Part shown: piece by piece, positions 50,460 to 58,212 of the stretch
How the letters are laid out: the number at the start of each line of letters is the position of its first letter
How positions within the stretch are numbered: the stretch's first letter is position 1
DNA from: Paraburkholderia bannensis NBRC 103871
GTDB lineage: Bacteria; Pseudomonadota; Gammaproteobacteria; Burkholderiales; Burkholderiaceae
Length of the DNA: 64,000 nt
Direction of reading: 5' to 3'
Assembly: GCF_000685015.1 (NCBI RefSeq)
Contig: NZ_BAYA01000021.1
Location: 1-64,000, forward strand
Translations under genes and position numbers: made by a program
The notes under the pieces: model-generated
Database searches by the model: none
What the model saw: only the letters and a program-made list of their open reading frames with translations
Told to the model about the DNA's origin: nothing

Positions 50460-51638
50460 ATGATCGTCAGGAAGCTGTCTCTCGCCGTTGCCGCTACGTT
50501 CGCTGTTTCATTGACCCTGGCTGCTCCGGCGATGGCGCAGGAAGCCGTTGTCCATATCGGCTATTCCGGGCCGCTTAGCGGCGGCGCCGCGAAATACGGC
50601 CAGGAAGTGCTGGAAGGCATGCAGATGGCCATCGCCGAGATCAATCAGGCGGGCCTCGTGGTCGGCGGCAAGAAGGTCAAGATCGACGTCGTGGCGCTCG
50701 ACGACCAGTACAACCCGAGCGAGACCGCCATCAACGCGCGGCGTCTTTCGCAGGAATACAACGCCAGTGTCGTGCTGGTGCCGCACTCGGGTGGTTGCTA
50801 TGCAGTCCAGACCATCAACCAGCAGCAGAAGCTGCTTCTGCTTGCCTACACGAGCGTGCCGCAACTGGCCGCGCGCGGCAACCCGCTCACGATACGCATT
50901 CCGCCTGAATTCACCTCGTACACGCCCGCCTTCGTGAAGTACGAGATGGACAAGTTCGGCAAGGACGCCGCCATCGCCAACACCGACACCGACTACGGCA
51001 AGGCCTGGACCGCCGCCTTCAAGCCCGCGTGGCAAGCGGCGGGCGGCACCATCGTCGCCGACAATCCGATGTCGTATAACCGCGCGACCGACTTCTACAG
51101 CGGCGTGAGCCGCGTACTGGCGGCGAAGCCCAAGGTCATCTTCGTGGGCGGGCCGTCCGAGCCGACGGGGCTCATCATCCGCCAGGCGCGCGAACTGGGT
51201 TTCAAGGGCGGCTTCGTGGTGATGGACCAGGCCAAGCTCGATGAAGTCGCGAAGATCGCGGGCGGCTATGGCGCGCTCGACGGCTCGATCGGCGTGATGC
51301 CGATTGGCGACGATCCTTCGCCGGATGCGAAGTCGTTCGTCGCGCGCTTCTCGAAGACGCACGGCGGCCGCCTGCCGAGCCAGGAAGCCTCGCTCAACTA
51401 CACGGCCGTGTGGGCCACGGCGCAGGCGATGAAGGTTGCAGGCACAACCACTGACGCGACCGCGATCCGCAAGGCTTACGACCAGGCGCTCAAGTCGCTC
51501 GCGGCGCAGAATAATCCGCATGGGCTGACGGGCGTCGATGCGCGCGGCGGCATCACCATGGGCCGCGCGGTCGTCGCCGTGGTGGAAGGCGGCAACATCA
51601 AGGCGCTGCCCGATACGGCGGTGGCGTCAGCGAAATAA
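50460..51638 (+). CDS. Periplasmic binding protein of branched-chain-type ABC importer
   Basis: A 392-residue type I periplasmic binding protein. A signal peptide of 26 residues ends APAMAQ. The mature part shows VHIGYSGPLSGGAAKYGQEV, VVALDDQYNPSETAINARRL and VVLVPHSGGCYAVQTINQQQ, the Leu/Ile/Val-binding-protein fold shared with aromatic-acid and hydroxy-acid binders. It captures the substrate for LivHMGF encoded directly upstream. Ligand identity cannot be read from sequence; the acyl-CoA ligase, dehydrogenase and kinase convergent with it suggest a carboxylic acid. It is followed by a GC hairpin. Confidence 0.9.
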   Translation: MIVRKLSLAVAATFAVSLTLAAPAMAQEAVVHIGYSGPLSGGAAKYGQEVLEGMQMAIAEINQAGLVVGGKKVKIDVVALDDQYNPSETAINARRLSQEYNASVVLVPHSGGCYAVQTINQQQKLLLLAYTSVPQLAARGNPLTIRIPPEFTSYTPAFVKYEMDKFGKDAAIANTDTDYGKAWTAAFKPAWQAAGGTIVADNPMSYNRATDFYSGVSRVLAAKPKVIFVGGPSEPTGLIIRQARELGFKGGFVVMDQAKLDEVAKIAGGYGALDGSIGVMPIGDDPSPDAKSFVARFSKTHGGRLPSQEASLNYTAVWATAQAMKVAGTTTDATAIRKAYDQALKSLAAQNNPHGLTGVDARGGITMGRAVVAVVEGGNIKALPDTAVASAK

Positions 51639-51656
51639 AGCCGGACTGAACGCAAA

Positions 51657-51676
51657 CGGGCCGCATCCGCGGCCCG
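51657..51676. terminator. Probable bidirectional terminator hairpin
   Basis: An 8-bp perfect stem (CGGGCCGC and GCGGCCCG) with an ATCC loop lies between the convergent binding-protein and ligase genes. Flanking T tracts are short on both strands (CTTCG and TTTG). Confidence 0.55.
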
Positions 51677-51700
51677 CTTCGAACGATAAAGAACCTTGAA

Positions 51701-53281
51701 TCAATAAGCGCGCGAAGGCTTGAAACTTTCGCGCAATTCGCGCTTGAGTACCTTGCCGATCGCGCTGCGCGGCAGTGCATCGGCGACAACGACTTCGGCC
51801 AGGCGCTGCATTTTTCCCAGCCGCTCGTTCGCCCATCCTGCCAGCGCCTCGGTGTCTGCTGTAGCACCCTCACGCAACGTCACAAACGCCACCGGCGTCT
51901 CGCCCCAACGCTCCGACGCGATGCCCACGACCGCCGCTTCCGCGATATCCGCATGCTGCAGCAGCACCTGTTCGAGGTCGCTCGGATAGACGTTGAAGCC
52001 GCCCGAGATGATCATGTCCTTCTTGCGATCCATCAGCACGAGAAAGCCATCGTCGTCGAAGCGGCCAATATCGCCCGTGCGGATAAAGCGCTGGCACTCG
52101 CGGTCGTACCACTCCGCTTCCGCCGTCTTTTCAGGCTGGCGATAGTAGCCCGTCATCATTGTCGGCGAGCGGCCCACGATTTCGCCGATGCTGCCAGGCG
52201 GCAGTTCATCGCCCGCCGCATCGATCAGGCGCATCTCGTGGCCGGACATCACCCGGCCCACGGTATGCAGCTTGTCCGGGTGGTCGTTGGCGCACAGCTC
52301 GCATGACGCGCCGCCTTCCGTCATGCCGTAGAACTCGGTCAGGCTGCCGGGCCAGCGGCGCACGACATCGGCTTTCACGCGCGCACTGAACGGCGCACTC
52401 GTGCAGGACTTCGAAACAAATGCCGACAGATCGTAGCGGTCGAAGTCCGGCTCGGCCATCAGGCGCTGATATTGCACCGGCACGAGCATCGTGTGCGTGG
52501 CGCGATGCTGCTGCGCCAGTTCCAGATAACGTTTTGTTTCGAACTTCGGCATCAGCACGACCGTCCCGCCCAGCGCCAGCGTGGGGAAAAAGCTCACGAG
52601 CGTGGTGTTCGAGTAGAGCGGCGTGGAAATCAGCGTGACCGCGTGCGGGCCATAACCGCGCTCGATGCTGCGCTGCGCGTAGGCGAAGCGCATGGCGTGC
52701 GACTGCACGATGCCCTTGGGCAGGCCCGTCGTCCCCGACGAGTAGATGATGTTGAACGCCCATTCGGGCCTGATTTCGACATGGCGCGGCACCGTCCCGC
52801 GCGGCGCGAGCCAGGCGTCAATGCCCTTGGTGTCTTCGGCGTCGCCCTGTGCGTCCAGCCGCACGCTGCGCACCGCAGGCGGCGTCGCCGCCGTTTGCAG
52901 GGCCTCGCGCACGGCGGCGTCTACAAACAGCACGCGCGCGCCGGAATTCGCGATCATGCCCGCGAGGCTGTCCGGATGCGAGGAAGGCGCGAGCGGCGCG
53001 ACGGCCGCGCCCGCGCGCAGCGCGCCCAGGAACACCGCCACATACCAGGGCGATGCGTTCGCGCAGATCGCCACCACGTCCTCGGGCACGAGTCCGTCGC
53101 GTTGCAGCGCGCTCGCGCACCGGTCGATCATCGCGTCGAGATCGGCGTAGGTATAGGCCGCACCGTCGCAGATCAAGGCGGGCTGGTCGCCCTGCTCCAC
53201 CGCCCATTTGCGGACCTGGTCGCCGATGCTCGCAAACGGCGCGTTGACCGGGTCGGCAGCCAGATGAGAATTTGCATTCAT
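51701..53281 (-). CDS. AMP-dependent acyl-CoA synthetase/ligase
   Basis: A 526-residue adenylate-forming enzyme. The phosphate loop is IIYSSGTTGLPKGIV, the A5 motif EFYGMTEGG, the A7/A8 hinge RTGDIGRFDDDGFLVLMDRKK, shortened here to RTGDIGRFDDDG and DRKKDMIISGG, and the catalytic lysine lies in LPRSAIGKVLKREL. It would form the CoA thioester of the imported acid through an acyl-AMP. I start at ATG 53281; the ATG-like GTG 15 bases upstream is unnecessary. It is third gene of the kinase-dehydrogenase-ligase operon, 18 bp after the dehydrogenase, and matches the role of LvaE in levulinate degradation. Confidence 0.88.
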   Translation of the reverse strand: MNANSHLAADPVNAPFASIGDQVRKWAVEQGDQPALICDGAAYTYADLDAMIDRCASALQRDGLVPEDVVAICANASPWYVAVFLGALRAGAAVAPLAPSSHPDSLAGMIANSGARVLFVDAAVREALQTAATPPAVRSVRLDAQGDAEDTKGIDAWLAPRGTVPRHVEIRPEWAFNIIYSSGTTGLPKGIVQSHAMRFAYAQRSIERGYGPHAVTLISTPLYSNTTLVSFFPTLALGGTVVLMPKFETKRYLELAQQHRATHTMLVPVQYQRLMAEPDFDRYDLSAFVSKSCTSAPFSARVKADVVRRWPGSLTEFYGMTEGGASCELCANDHPDKLHTVGRVMSGHEMRLIDAAGDELPPGSIGEIVGRSPTMMTGYYRQPEKTAEAEWYDRECQRFIRTGDIGRFDDDGFLVLMDRKKDMIISGGFNVYPSDLEQVLLQHADIAEAAVVGIASERWGETPVAFVTLREGATADTEALAGWANERLGKMQRLAEVVVADALPRSAIGKVLKRELRESFKPSRAY

Positions 53282-53299
53282 GGCCTTGCGCTCCACAAC

Positions 53300-54517
53300 T
53301 CAAAGGTAAGCGGCGAGTTCCATCTTGGCGATGGCGTTGCGATGCACTTCGTCCGGGCCGTCCGCCAGCCGGATCGTGCGCGCGCTCGCATAGGCGCGCG
53401 CGAGGCCGAAGTCGTCGCTCACGCCGCCGCCGCCGTGCGCCTGGATGGCCCAGTCGATCACCTGGCAGGCCATGGCGGGCGCGGCAACCTTGATCATGGC
53501 AATCTCCTTGCGCGCCGCCTTGTTGCCGACTTCGTCCATCTTCCAGGCCGCGTGCAGCACAAGAAAGCGCGCCTGGTCGATCAGGATGCGGGCATTGGCG
53601 ATGCGCTCGCGCGTCACGCCCTGGTCGGCAATCGCGCGGCCAAATGCGGTGCGTTGCGTGGTGCGCCGGCACATCGCTTCGAGCGCGCGTTCGGCGCGGC
53701 CGATCAGGCGCATGCAATGATGAATGCGGCCCGGCCCGAGACGTCCTTGCGCAATTTCGAAGCCGCGTCCTTCGCCAAGCAGTACGTTCGTCACCGGCAC
53801 GCGCACGTTTTCGAACAGCACCTCGGCATGCCCGTGCGGTGCATCGTCGTAACCGAACACCGGCAAATGGCGCAGCACCGTGACGCCCGGCGTGTCGAGC
53901 GGCACCAGCACCATCGACTGGCGTTGATGACGGTTCGCGCCCTCTGGATCGGTTTTGCCCATGAAAACCAGGATCTTGCAGCGCGGATCGTTCGCGCCCG
54001 ACGTCCACCACTTGCGCGCATTGATCACGTAGTGATCGCCGTCACGCTCGATGCGCGCTTCGATATTGGTCGCATCCGACGAAGCGACCGCAGGTTCGGT
54101 CATCGCAAAGGCCGAGCGGATCTTGCCTTCCAGCAGCGGCGCGAGCCATTCGCGTTTTTGCGCTTCGTTACCGTAGCGCAGCAGCGTTTCCATATTGCCG
54201 GTATCGGGCGCCGAGCAATTGAACGGCTCCGCGCCAATGGACGAACGTCCCATGATTTCGCACAGCGGCGCGTATTCCAGGTTCGTCAGGCCGCCGTGTC
54301 CTTCGTGCGCGGGCAGGAACAGATTCCATAGACCGGCCGCGCGCGCCTTGTCCTTGAGCTGCTCCATCACCGGCGCAGGCTGCCACGGATTGCCCGCGCG
54401 GCGCGCCGCGTCCATTTCGGCGGCGAACTGTTTCTCCGCCGGATACACATGCTGCTCCATGAACGCCGTGAGACGCGCCTGAAGTTCCTTGACCTTGCCA
54501 GAATGTTCGAAGTTCAT
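53300..54517 (-). CDS. Acyl-CoA dehydrogenase family protein, ACAD10/11-like
   Basis: A 405-residue flavoprotein of ACAD fold: helical N-terminus, FAMTEPAVASSDATNIEARI, RKWWTSGANDPRCKILVFMG and QAHGGGGVSDDFGLARAYA. The C-terminal segment reads RLADGPDEVHRNAIAKMEL, so the position of the classical catalytic Glu (YEG) carries Asp, as in the dehydrogenase part of human ACAD11 and its bacterial relatives. Those enzymes work with a kinase to convert 4-hydroxyacyl-CoA through a phosphorylated intermediate. Here the kinase is the gene just upstream (58 bp). Ordinary fatty acyl-CoA oxidation is the alternative. Confidence 0.87.
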   Translation of the reverse strand: MNFEHSGKVKELQARLTAFMEQHVYPAEKQFAAEMDAARRAGNPWQPAPVMEQLKDKARAAGLWNLFLPAHEGHGGLTNLEYAPLCEIMGRSSIGAEPFNCSAPDTGNMETLLRYGNEAQKREWLAPLLEGKIRSAFAMTEPAVASSDATNIEARIERDGDHYVINARKWWTSGANDPRCKILVFMGKTDPEGANRHQRQSMVLVPLDTPGVTVLRHLPVFGYDDAPHGHAEVLFENVRVPVTNVLLGEGRGFEIAQGRLGPGRIHHCMRLIGRAERALEAMCRRTTQRTAFGRAIADQGVTRERIANARILIDQARFLVLHAAWKMDEVGNKAARKEIAMIKVAAPAMACQVIDWAIQAHGGGGVSDDFGLARAYASARTIRLADGPDEVHRNAIAKMELAAYL

Positions 54518-54575
54518 AAGCCTTGTCCGCGTGAATTGTCAGCCTGAAAAGCGTGCGTCCTGTGCGCGCGCCGCG

Positions 54576-55664
54576 TTACCGCATGGCGTCGACTTCGCGC
54601 GCCAGCGCCCATGCCTGCTCCGCGAGCGGCCGCGTGCGGCGGCCCGTTTCGAGCGCGAGCGCGTTGGACGCGTTGCCCTGCAATGCGCGCGCCATCACGC
54701 CTTGCAGGATGCCCACGAGCCGGAACATATTGAAAACGAGGTAGTAGCCCCAGTCGGCTTCCGGCACCGTCGAACTCGATGCGTGCGCAACGGTATCCAG
54801 ATAGCGGCGCAGGTAGGCCTTTTCGTCGGGAATACCCAGCGACGCGATATCGAGGCCCACCAGGCCGCGCCGCGCGCCGGCCTGCATGCGCCAGATCATG
54901 CAGTGATAGGCGAAGTCGACGAGTGGATGCCCAAGCGTCGACAGCTCCCAGTCGAGCACGGCGAGAATGCGCGGTTCGTGCGGCGCGAAGATGACGTTGT
55001 CGAGCCGGTAGTCGCCGTGCACGATGCGGCGTTCGTCGCCTTGCGGAATGTGTTTTGGGAGCCAGTCGATCAGCCGATCCGCCGCCTCGATGCGTTCGGT
55101 TTCGGACGCGCGATACTGGCGCGTCCAGCGCGCGACCTGGCGCTCGATATAGTTGCCAGCACGGCCATAGTCGCCCAGGCCGATCGCATCGGGATCGACG
55201 CCATGCAACGCGGCAATCACGCGGTTCATTTCGTCATAGACCGCGCCGCGCTCCGCGCGCGTCATGCCGGGCAATGCCGCATCCCAGAAAATGCGGCCCT
55301 CCACGTACTCCATCAAATAAAACGGCGAGCCGATCACATCGGCGTCTTCACATAGCGCGTGGGCCTTTGCAACCGGTACTGCCGTTTGCGCGAGCGCGCG
55401 GATCACGCGGTATTCGCGCTCCACCGCGTGCGCCGACGGCAGCAGCGCGCCCGGCGGCTTGCGACGCAATACATAGCGCGCATCGCCGGTTTCCAGCAGA
55501 AAGGTCGGGTTCGACTGGCCGCCCTTGAATTGCTCGACGCTCACGTCGCCCGAAAAACCTTCGACGTGTTCGCGCATCCATTCGGTAAGCCGCCCAACAT
55601 TAAAGGCATGTGCGGCCGCAACGGGACGCGTCCCGCTAAAGCTCGACTGGAGATCGATGCTCAT
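54576..55664 (-). CDS. APH-fold phosphotransferase, ACAD10/11 kinase-domain-like
   Basis: A 362-residue kinase of the aminoglycoside phosphotransferase/choline kinase fold. It shows VEQFKGGQSNPTFLLET (nucleotide loop), YVLRRKPPGALLPSAHAVER (Lys region), the catalytic loop RIVHGDYRLDNVIF and the metal Asp in AVLDWELSTLGHP. Close relatives are the N-terminal kinase domain of ACAD10/11 and LvaA of Pseudomonas, which phosphorylate the 4-hydroxyl of hydroxyacyl-CoA. I start at ATG 55664; the upstream open frame has no ribosome site. It is the first gene of the operon with the dehydrogenase and ligase. A perfect 15-bp palindrome stands 89 bp upstream. Confidence 0.87.
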   Translation of the reverse strand: MSIDLQSSFSGTRPVAAAHAFNVGRLTEWMREHVEGFSGDVSVEQFKGGQSNPTFLLETGDARYVLRRKPPGALLPSAHAVEREYRVIRALAQTAVPVAKAHALCEDADVIGSPFYLMEYVEGRIFWDAALPGMTRAERGAVYDEMNRVIAALHGVDPDAIGLGDYGRAGNYIERQVARWTRQYRASETERIEAADRLIDWLPKHIPQGDERRIVHGDYRLDNVIFAPHEPRILAVLDWELSTLGHPLVDFAYHCMIWRMQAGARRGLVGLDIASLGIPDEKAYLRRYLDTVAHASSSTVPEADWGYYLVFNMFRLVGILQGVMARALQGNASNALALETGRRTRPLAEQAWALAREVDAMR

Positions 55665-55752
55665 GGAATCGACAGCCCTCCATAGGCGAGGCGCGGCCAC
55701 TGAAATTAAGCCGCGTCTGCGCCGGGAAATTATTCTGCAAAGCAATCATGAA

Positions 55753-55767
55753 TTCTGCACTGCAGAA
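55753..55767. promoter_or_regulatory. Perfect palindromic operator (probable IclR site)
   Basis: TTCTGCACTGCAGAA is a perfect inverted repeat of 7 bp around a single C, 89 bp upstream of the kinase start. A partial copy, TTCTGCAAAGCAATC, lies 20 bp away at 55733-55747, giving two sites two helical turns apart. Imperfect copies occur upstream of the SDR and Liv genes. Confidence 0.75.
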
Positions 55768-56017
55768 ATGCTAACGCGGGGGCTGCAGCGCTGTAAAGCG
55801 TCGATTCCACTCAAGAGATCAGGAAAAACCCCACTGGCAAGGGTTCGATTTGAAAGCCAGGATTTTTATGCGCGAAGGAAACTGAAAGCCCCCGCAATTC
55901 ATGCGGCATGAGAAGGACGCTCAAGATTCCACGGTGCAGACAGGCTTTCTGGCCGATCCAGACGCCTGTTCAAAGCGGCAATCGCGCAAATTTAAATTCG
56001 CATTCCGAATTATTAAA

Positions 56018-56053
56018 CAAAAAGAAAAAGGCGCAGGCAGGCGGCCTGCGCCC
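56018..56053 (-). terminator. Rho-independent terminator of the iclR gene
   Basis: On the minus strand an 8-bp stem (GGCGCAGG and CCTGCGCC) with a 7-base loop is followed by TTTTTCTTTTTG, directly after the iclR stop. Confidence 0.88.
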
Positions 56054-56059
56054 AGATTT

Positions 56060-56866
56060 TTATCGTCCTGCGATCGCCGCTTCCAGTTGCGCGATCATCT
56101 GCAACAGGCGCGGTTTCACTTCGTTCAGCAGAAACTTCTGTGTAAGCGAAAAGGAAGGCCCGCCCACGTTGATCGCCATGACGGGCAGGCCGCCGCCCGG
56201 TTCAAATGCGCGCGCGATACCGTTCACGTCCTTTTGCCATTCGCCGAACGAGCAGGTGACGCCCAGTTCCGCATGGTCGCTCACGCCCTGCTCGATGCCG
56301 CGCCGCACGTTCGGCCATGCCACGTCGTCGAGTTCGCGGATCTGCTCCATCGCCTCCTCGCGCTCGCGTGCAGACACCGCGGCCAGCCACGCGCGCCCGA
56401 TCGCGGACGTGCCCAGCGGAATGCGCGAGCCCACATCGAGCGTGAGCGCAAGCGCCGCCGTGCTGCGGCAGCTCTCGATATACAACATCGACAGCCGGTC
56501 GCGCACGCCCAGCGACACCGTGCCGCCCGAAAACTCGCAAAGCTCCTGCATCATGGGCCGCGCGATCTTGCGCACGTCAAGCCGCGCCAGCATCGAGCTG
56601 CCCAGCGCAAGGCAGGCGGTGCCCAGGCGATAGCGCCCGCTATCTTCCAGATGAATGAGGTAACCCAGCTTCGTGAGCGTCATCGTGAGCCGCGAGACCG
56701 TCGACCTCGGCAGCTTGCAGCGCTGGGCGATTTCCTGGTTGGTCAGCGTCGTGTCGCCGCCGCGAAAGCACGCGAGGACGTCGAGCCCACGCGCGAGCGC
56801 GGTGACGAAATGGCGATCTTCCTTGTGAGCGCTTGCTCGGGCCGGCTTCTGCGCGGTATCAGACAT
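56060..56866 (-). CDS. IclR-family transcriptional regulator
   Basis: A 268-residue IclR protein. The winged helix at about 20-80 reads FVTALARGLDVLACFRGG then LTNQEIAQRCKLPRSTVSRL and TLTKLGYLIHLEDSGRYRLG. The effector domain (about 95-265) has RDRLSMLYIESCRSTAAL, LPLGTSAIGRAWLA-type VGSRIPLGTSAIGRAW and a late GGGLPVMAINVGG. It lies upstream of the kinase-dehydrogenase-ligase operon, on the same strand but with its own terminator. The palindromic TGCAGAA sites before that operon, the Liv importer and the SDR make it the likely common regulator. A weaker site, TTCTGTATCGCAAAA, at 56924-56938 upstream of its own start suggests autoregulation. Confidence 0.87.
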   Translation of the reverse strand: MSDTAQKPARASAHKEDRHFVTALARGLDVLACFRGGDTTLTNQEIAQRCKLPRSTVSRLTMTLTKLGYLIHLEDSGRYRLGTACLALGSSMLARLDVRKIARPMMQELCEFSGGTVSLGVRDRLSMLYIESCRSTAALALTLDVGSRIPLGTSAIGRAWLAAVSAREREEAMEQIRELDDVAWPNVRRGIEQGVSDHAELGVTCSFGEWQKDVNGIARAFEPGGGLPVMAINVGGPSFSLTQKFLLNEVKPRLLQMIAQLEAAIAGR

Positions 56867-56923
56867 TGCGATAGTGGGAATATTGAGCGCGGTTCCCCGC
56901 GGGCATGAGTCCGCGGAATTATA

Positions 56924-56938
56924 TTCTGTATCGCAAAA
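56924..56938. promoter_or_regulatory. Possible autoregulatory IclR site
   Basis: TTCTGTATCGCAAAA matches the palindrome TTCTGCACTGCAGAA at about 10 of 15 positions and lies 58 bp upstream of the iclR start. It is degenerate and could be chance. Confidence 0.35.
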
Positions 56939-56991
56939 TCGTCAGACGGCGTCAATGGGTGGGCTACCCTAACTTCTTGCCGCCGCGTCGT

Positions 56992-58212
56992 TCAGAACAA
57001 CTGCCGCAATCCGATCCGCGCCACGACCTGCCGGCCATTCGCCGACGACGCGCCGTTCGACACGTCGCCGAGCGACGCCGTCGCCGCCACGGGATTGCCC
57101 CAGGCGTCGAGCGTGGCGCCACTGGCCTGCTGGTAGCCCACCAGCCCATAGAGCCACGTGCGCTTGCTCAACGCATAAAACGCGGAGAGGTTGAACTCGT
57201 GATACTGCGCGCTATCCGCGTCGCCCACCGAACTGCGATGCGTGTAGCCGTAGCCGCCCGCCACGCGCAGCGCCGCCGTTGCCTGCCAGCTCAACGTCGC
57301 CTGGATCGTGTCGAAGACCGCGCTGCCCGCGAACAACGATCCCGCGCCAGCGTCGTAGCGCGCGTTGCTCCAGTTGAGCCCCGCCGTCAGTGCGCGATAG
57401 CGATACGTCATCGCGGCGGCGAACACATCGAGCCTGGCCGCCGAAGCGAAGCCCTCATTGATCGACGACGAATAGTAACCGTCGTAGATACCATTCCACG
57501 CGCCCTGCGCGGCATCGCTATTGGCGTGCAAATAAGCCGCCGCGAGATTGAATGGCCCTTCGCGATACGCCAGCCCGACGCTCCACGCATTGCGCGCCGC
57601 GACGCTGCCCGCCTCGCCGCCAAAACCGTAAACCGCCTCGAATTGCAGGCCGTAACGGCGCGGGCTGGCGTACTTGATCGAACTGTTGATGCGCGCGTTG
57701 TTATCGACGTTGTCGATATCGCCGGGATGCGCGGCCATGCCGGTCAGGAAACTGGTCGGCCCGATTGCGCCGACCATGTCGACAATCGCATCGTACTGGC
57801 GGCCAAGTGTGATCGTGCCGAGGTTTTCATCGGCCAGCCCCATGTATGATTGCCGGCCAAACAGGCGGCCGCTCTGCCCTGCTGCGCCCGTGCCCAGATT
57901 GAAGCCGTTTTCGAAGTAGAAAAGCGCCTTGCGACCTGCGCCCAGATCCTCGGAGCCGATCAGCCGCCAGCGGTCGCCGTTCCATGTTCCGCTTTGAAAG
58001 CCGTAGCTCGGGCGGCCCACGTACACGGCGGGCGTTCCCGCTGCGCCTGCCGATTGCGCGACGCGCACGTTGCTGCTGTAGCCAATGCCGCCATCGACAA
58101 TGCCCGACAGCGTGATGCTGCCCTGGGCCGCGGCAGTCCCGGAAAAGGCCGCCGCGCCGCCCAATACCGCGAGCGTGGCAAGCCTGCGCGTGCCTGATTC
58201 GAAAACCGTCAT
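56992..58212 (-). CDS. Gram-negative porin, coupled to the dehydrogenase operon
   Basis: A 406-residue outer-membrane porin. The signal peptide ends near AAAQ (about residue 30). Family features are GSITLSGIVDGGIGYSS, GDRWRLIGSEDLGAGRKALF, SGRLFGRQSYMGLADENLGT, ALSKRTWLYGLVGYQ and the C-terminal RIGLRQLF ending in Phe. The ATG overlaps the stop of the cytochrome c gene (ATGA), so it is the fourth and last gene of the dehydrogenase operon. It probably admits the sugar or polyol substrate through the outer membrane, or releases the product. Confidence 0.9.
   Translation of the reverse strand: MTVFESGTRRLATLAVLGGAAAFSGTAAAQGSITLSGIVDGGIGYSSNVRVAQSAGAAGTPAVYVGRPSYGFQSGTWNGDRWRLIGSEDLGAGRKALFYFENGFNLGTGAAGQSGRLFGRQSYMGLADENLGTITLGRQYDAIVDMVGAIGPTSFLTGMAAHPGDIDNVDNNARINSSIKYASPRRYGLQFEAVYGFGGEAGSVAARNAWSVGLAYREGPFNLAAAYLHANSDAAQGAWNGIYDGYYSSSINEGFASAARLDVFAAAMTYRYRALTAGLNWSNARYDAGAGSLFAGSAVFDTIQATLSWQATAALRVAGGYGYTHRSSVGDADSAQYHEFNLSAFYALSKRTWLYGLVGYQQASGATLDAWGNPVAATASLGDVSNGASSANGRQVVARIGLRQLF

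Larger units (their letters stand above)
55665..56059. other. Regulatory region upstream of the kinase operon
   Basis: 395 bp without a gene. It holds the terminator of the iclR gene (56018-56053), an AT-rich segment near 55980-56030 and the operator sites at 55733-55767, so it should contain the promoter of the kinase-dehydrogenase-ligase operon. Confidence 0.65.
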
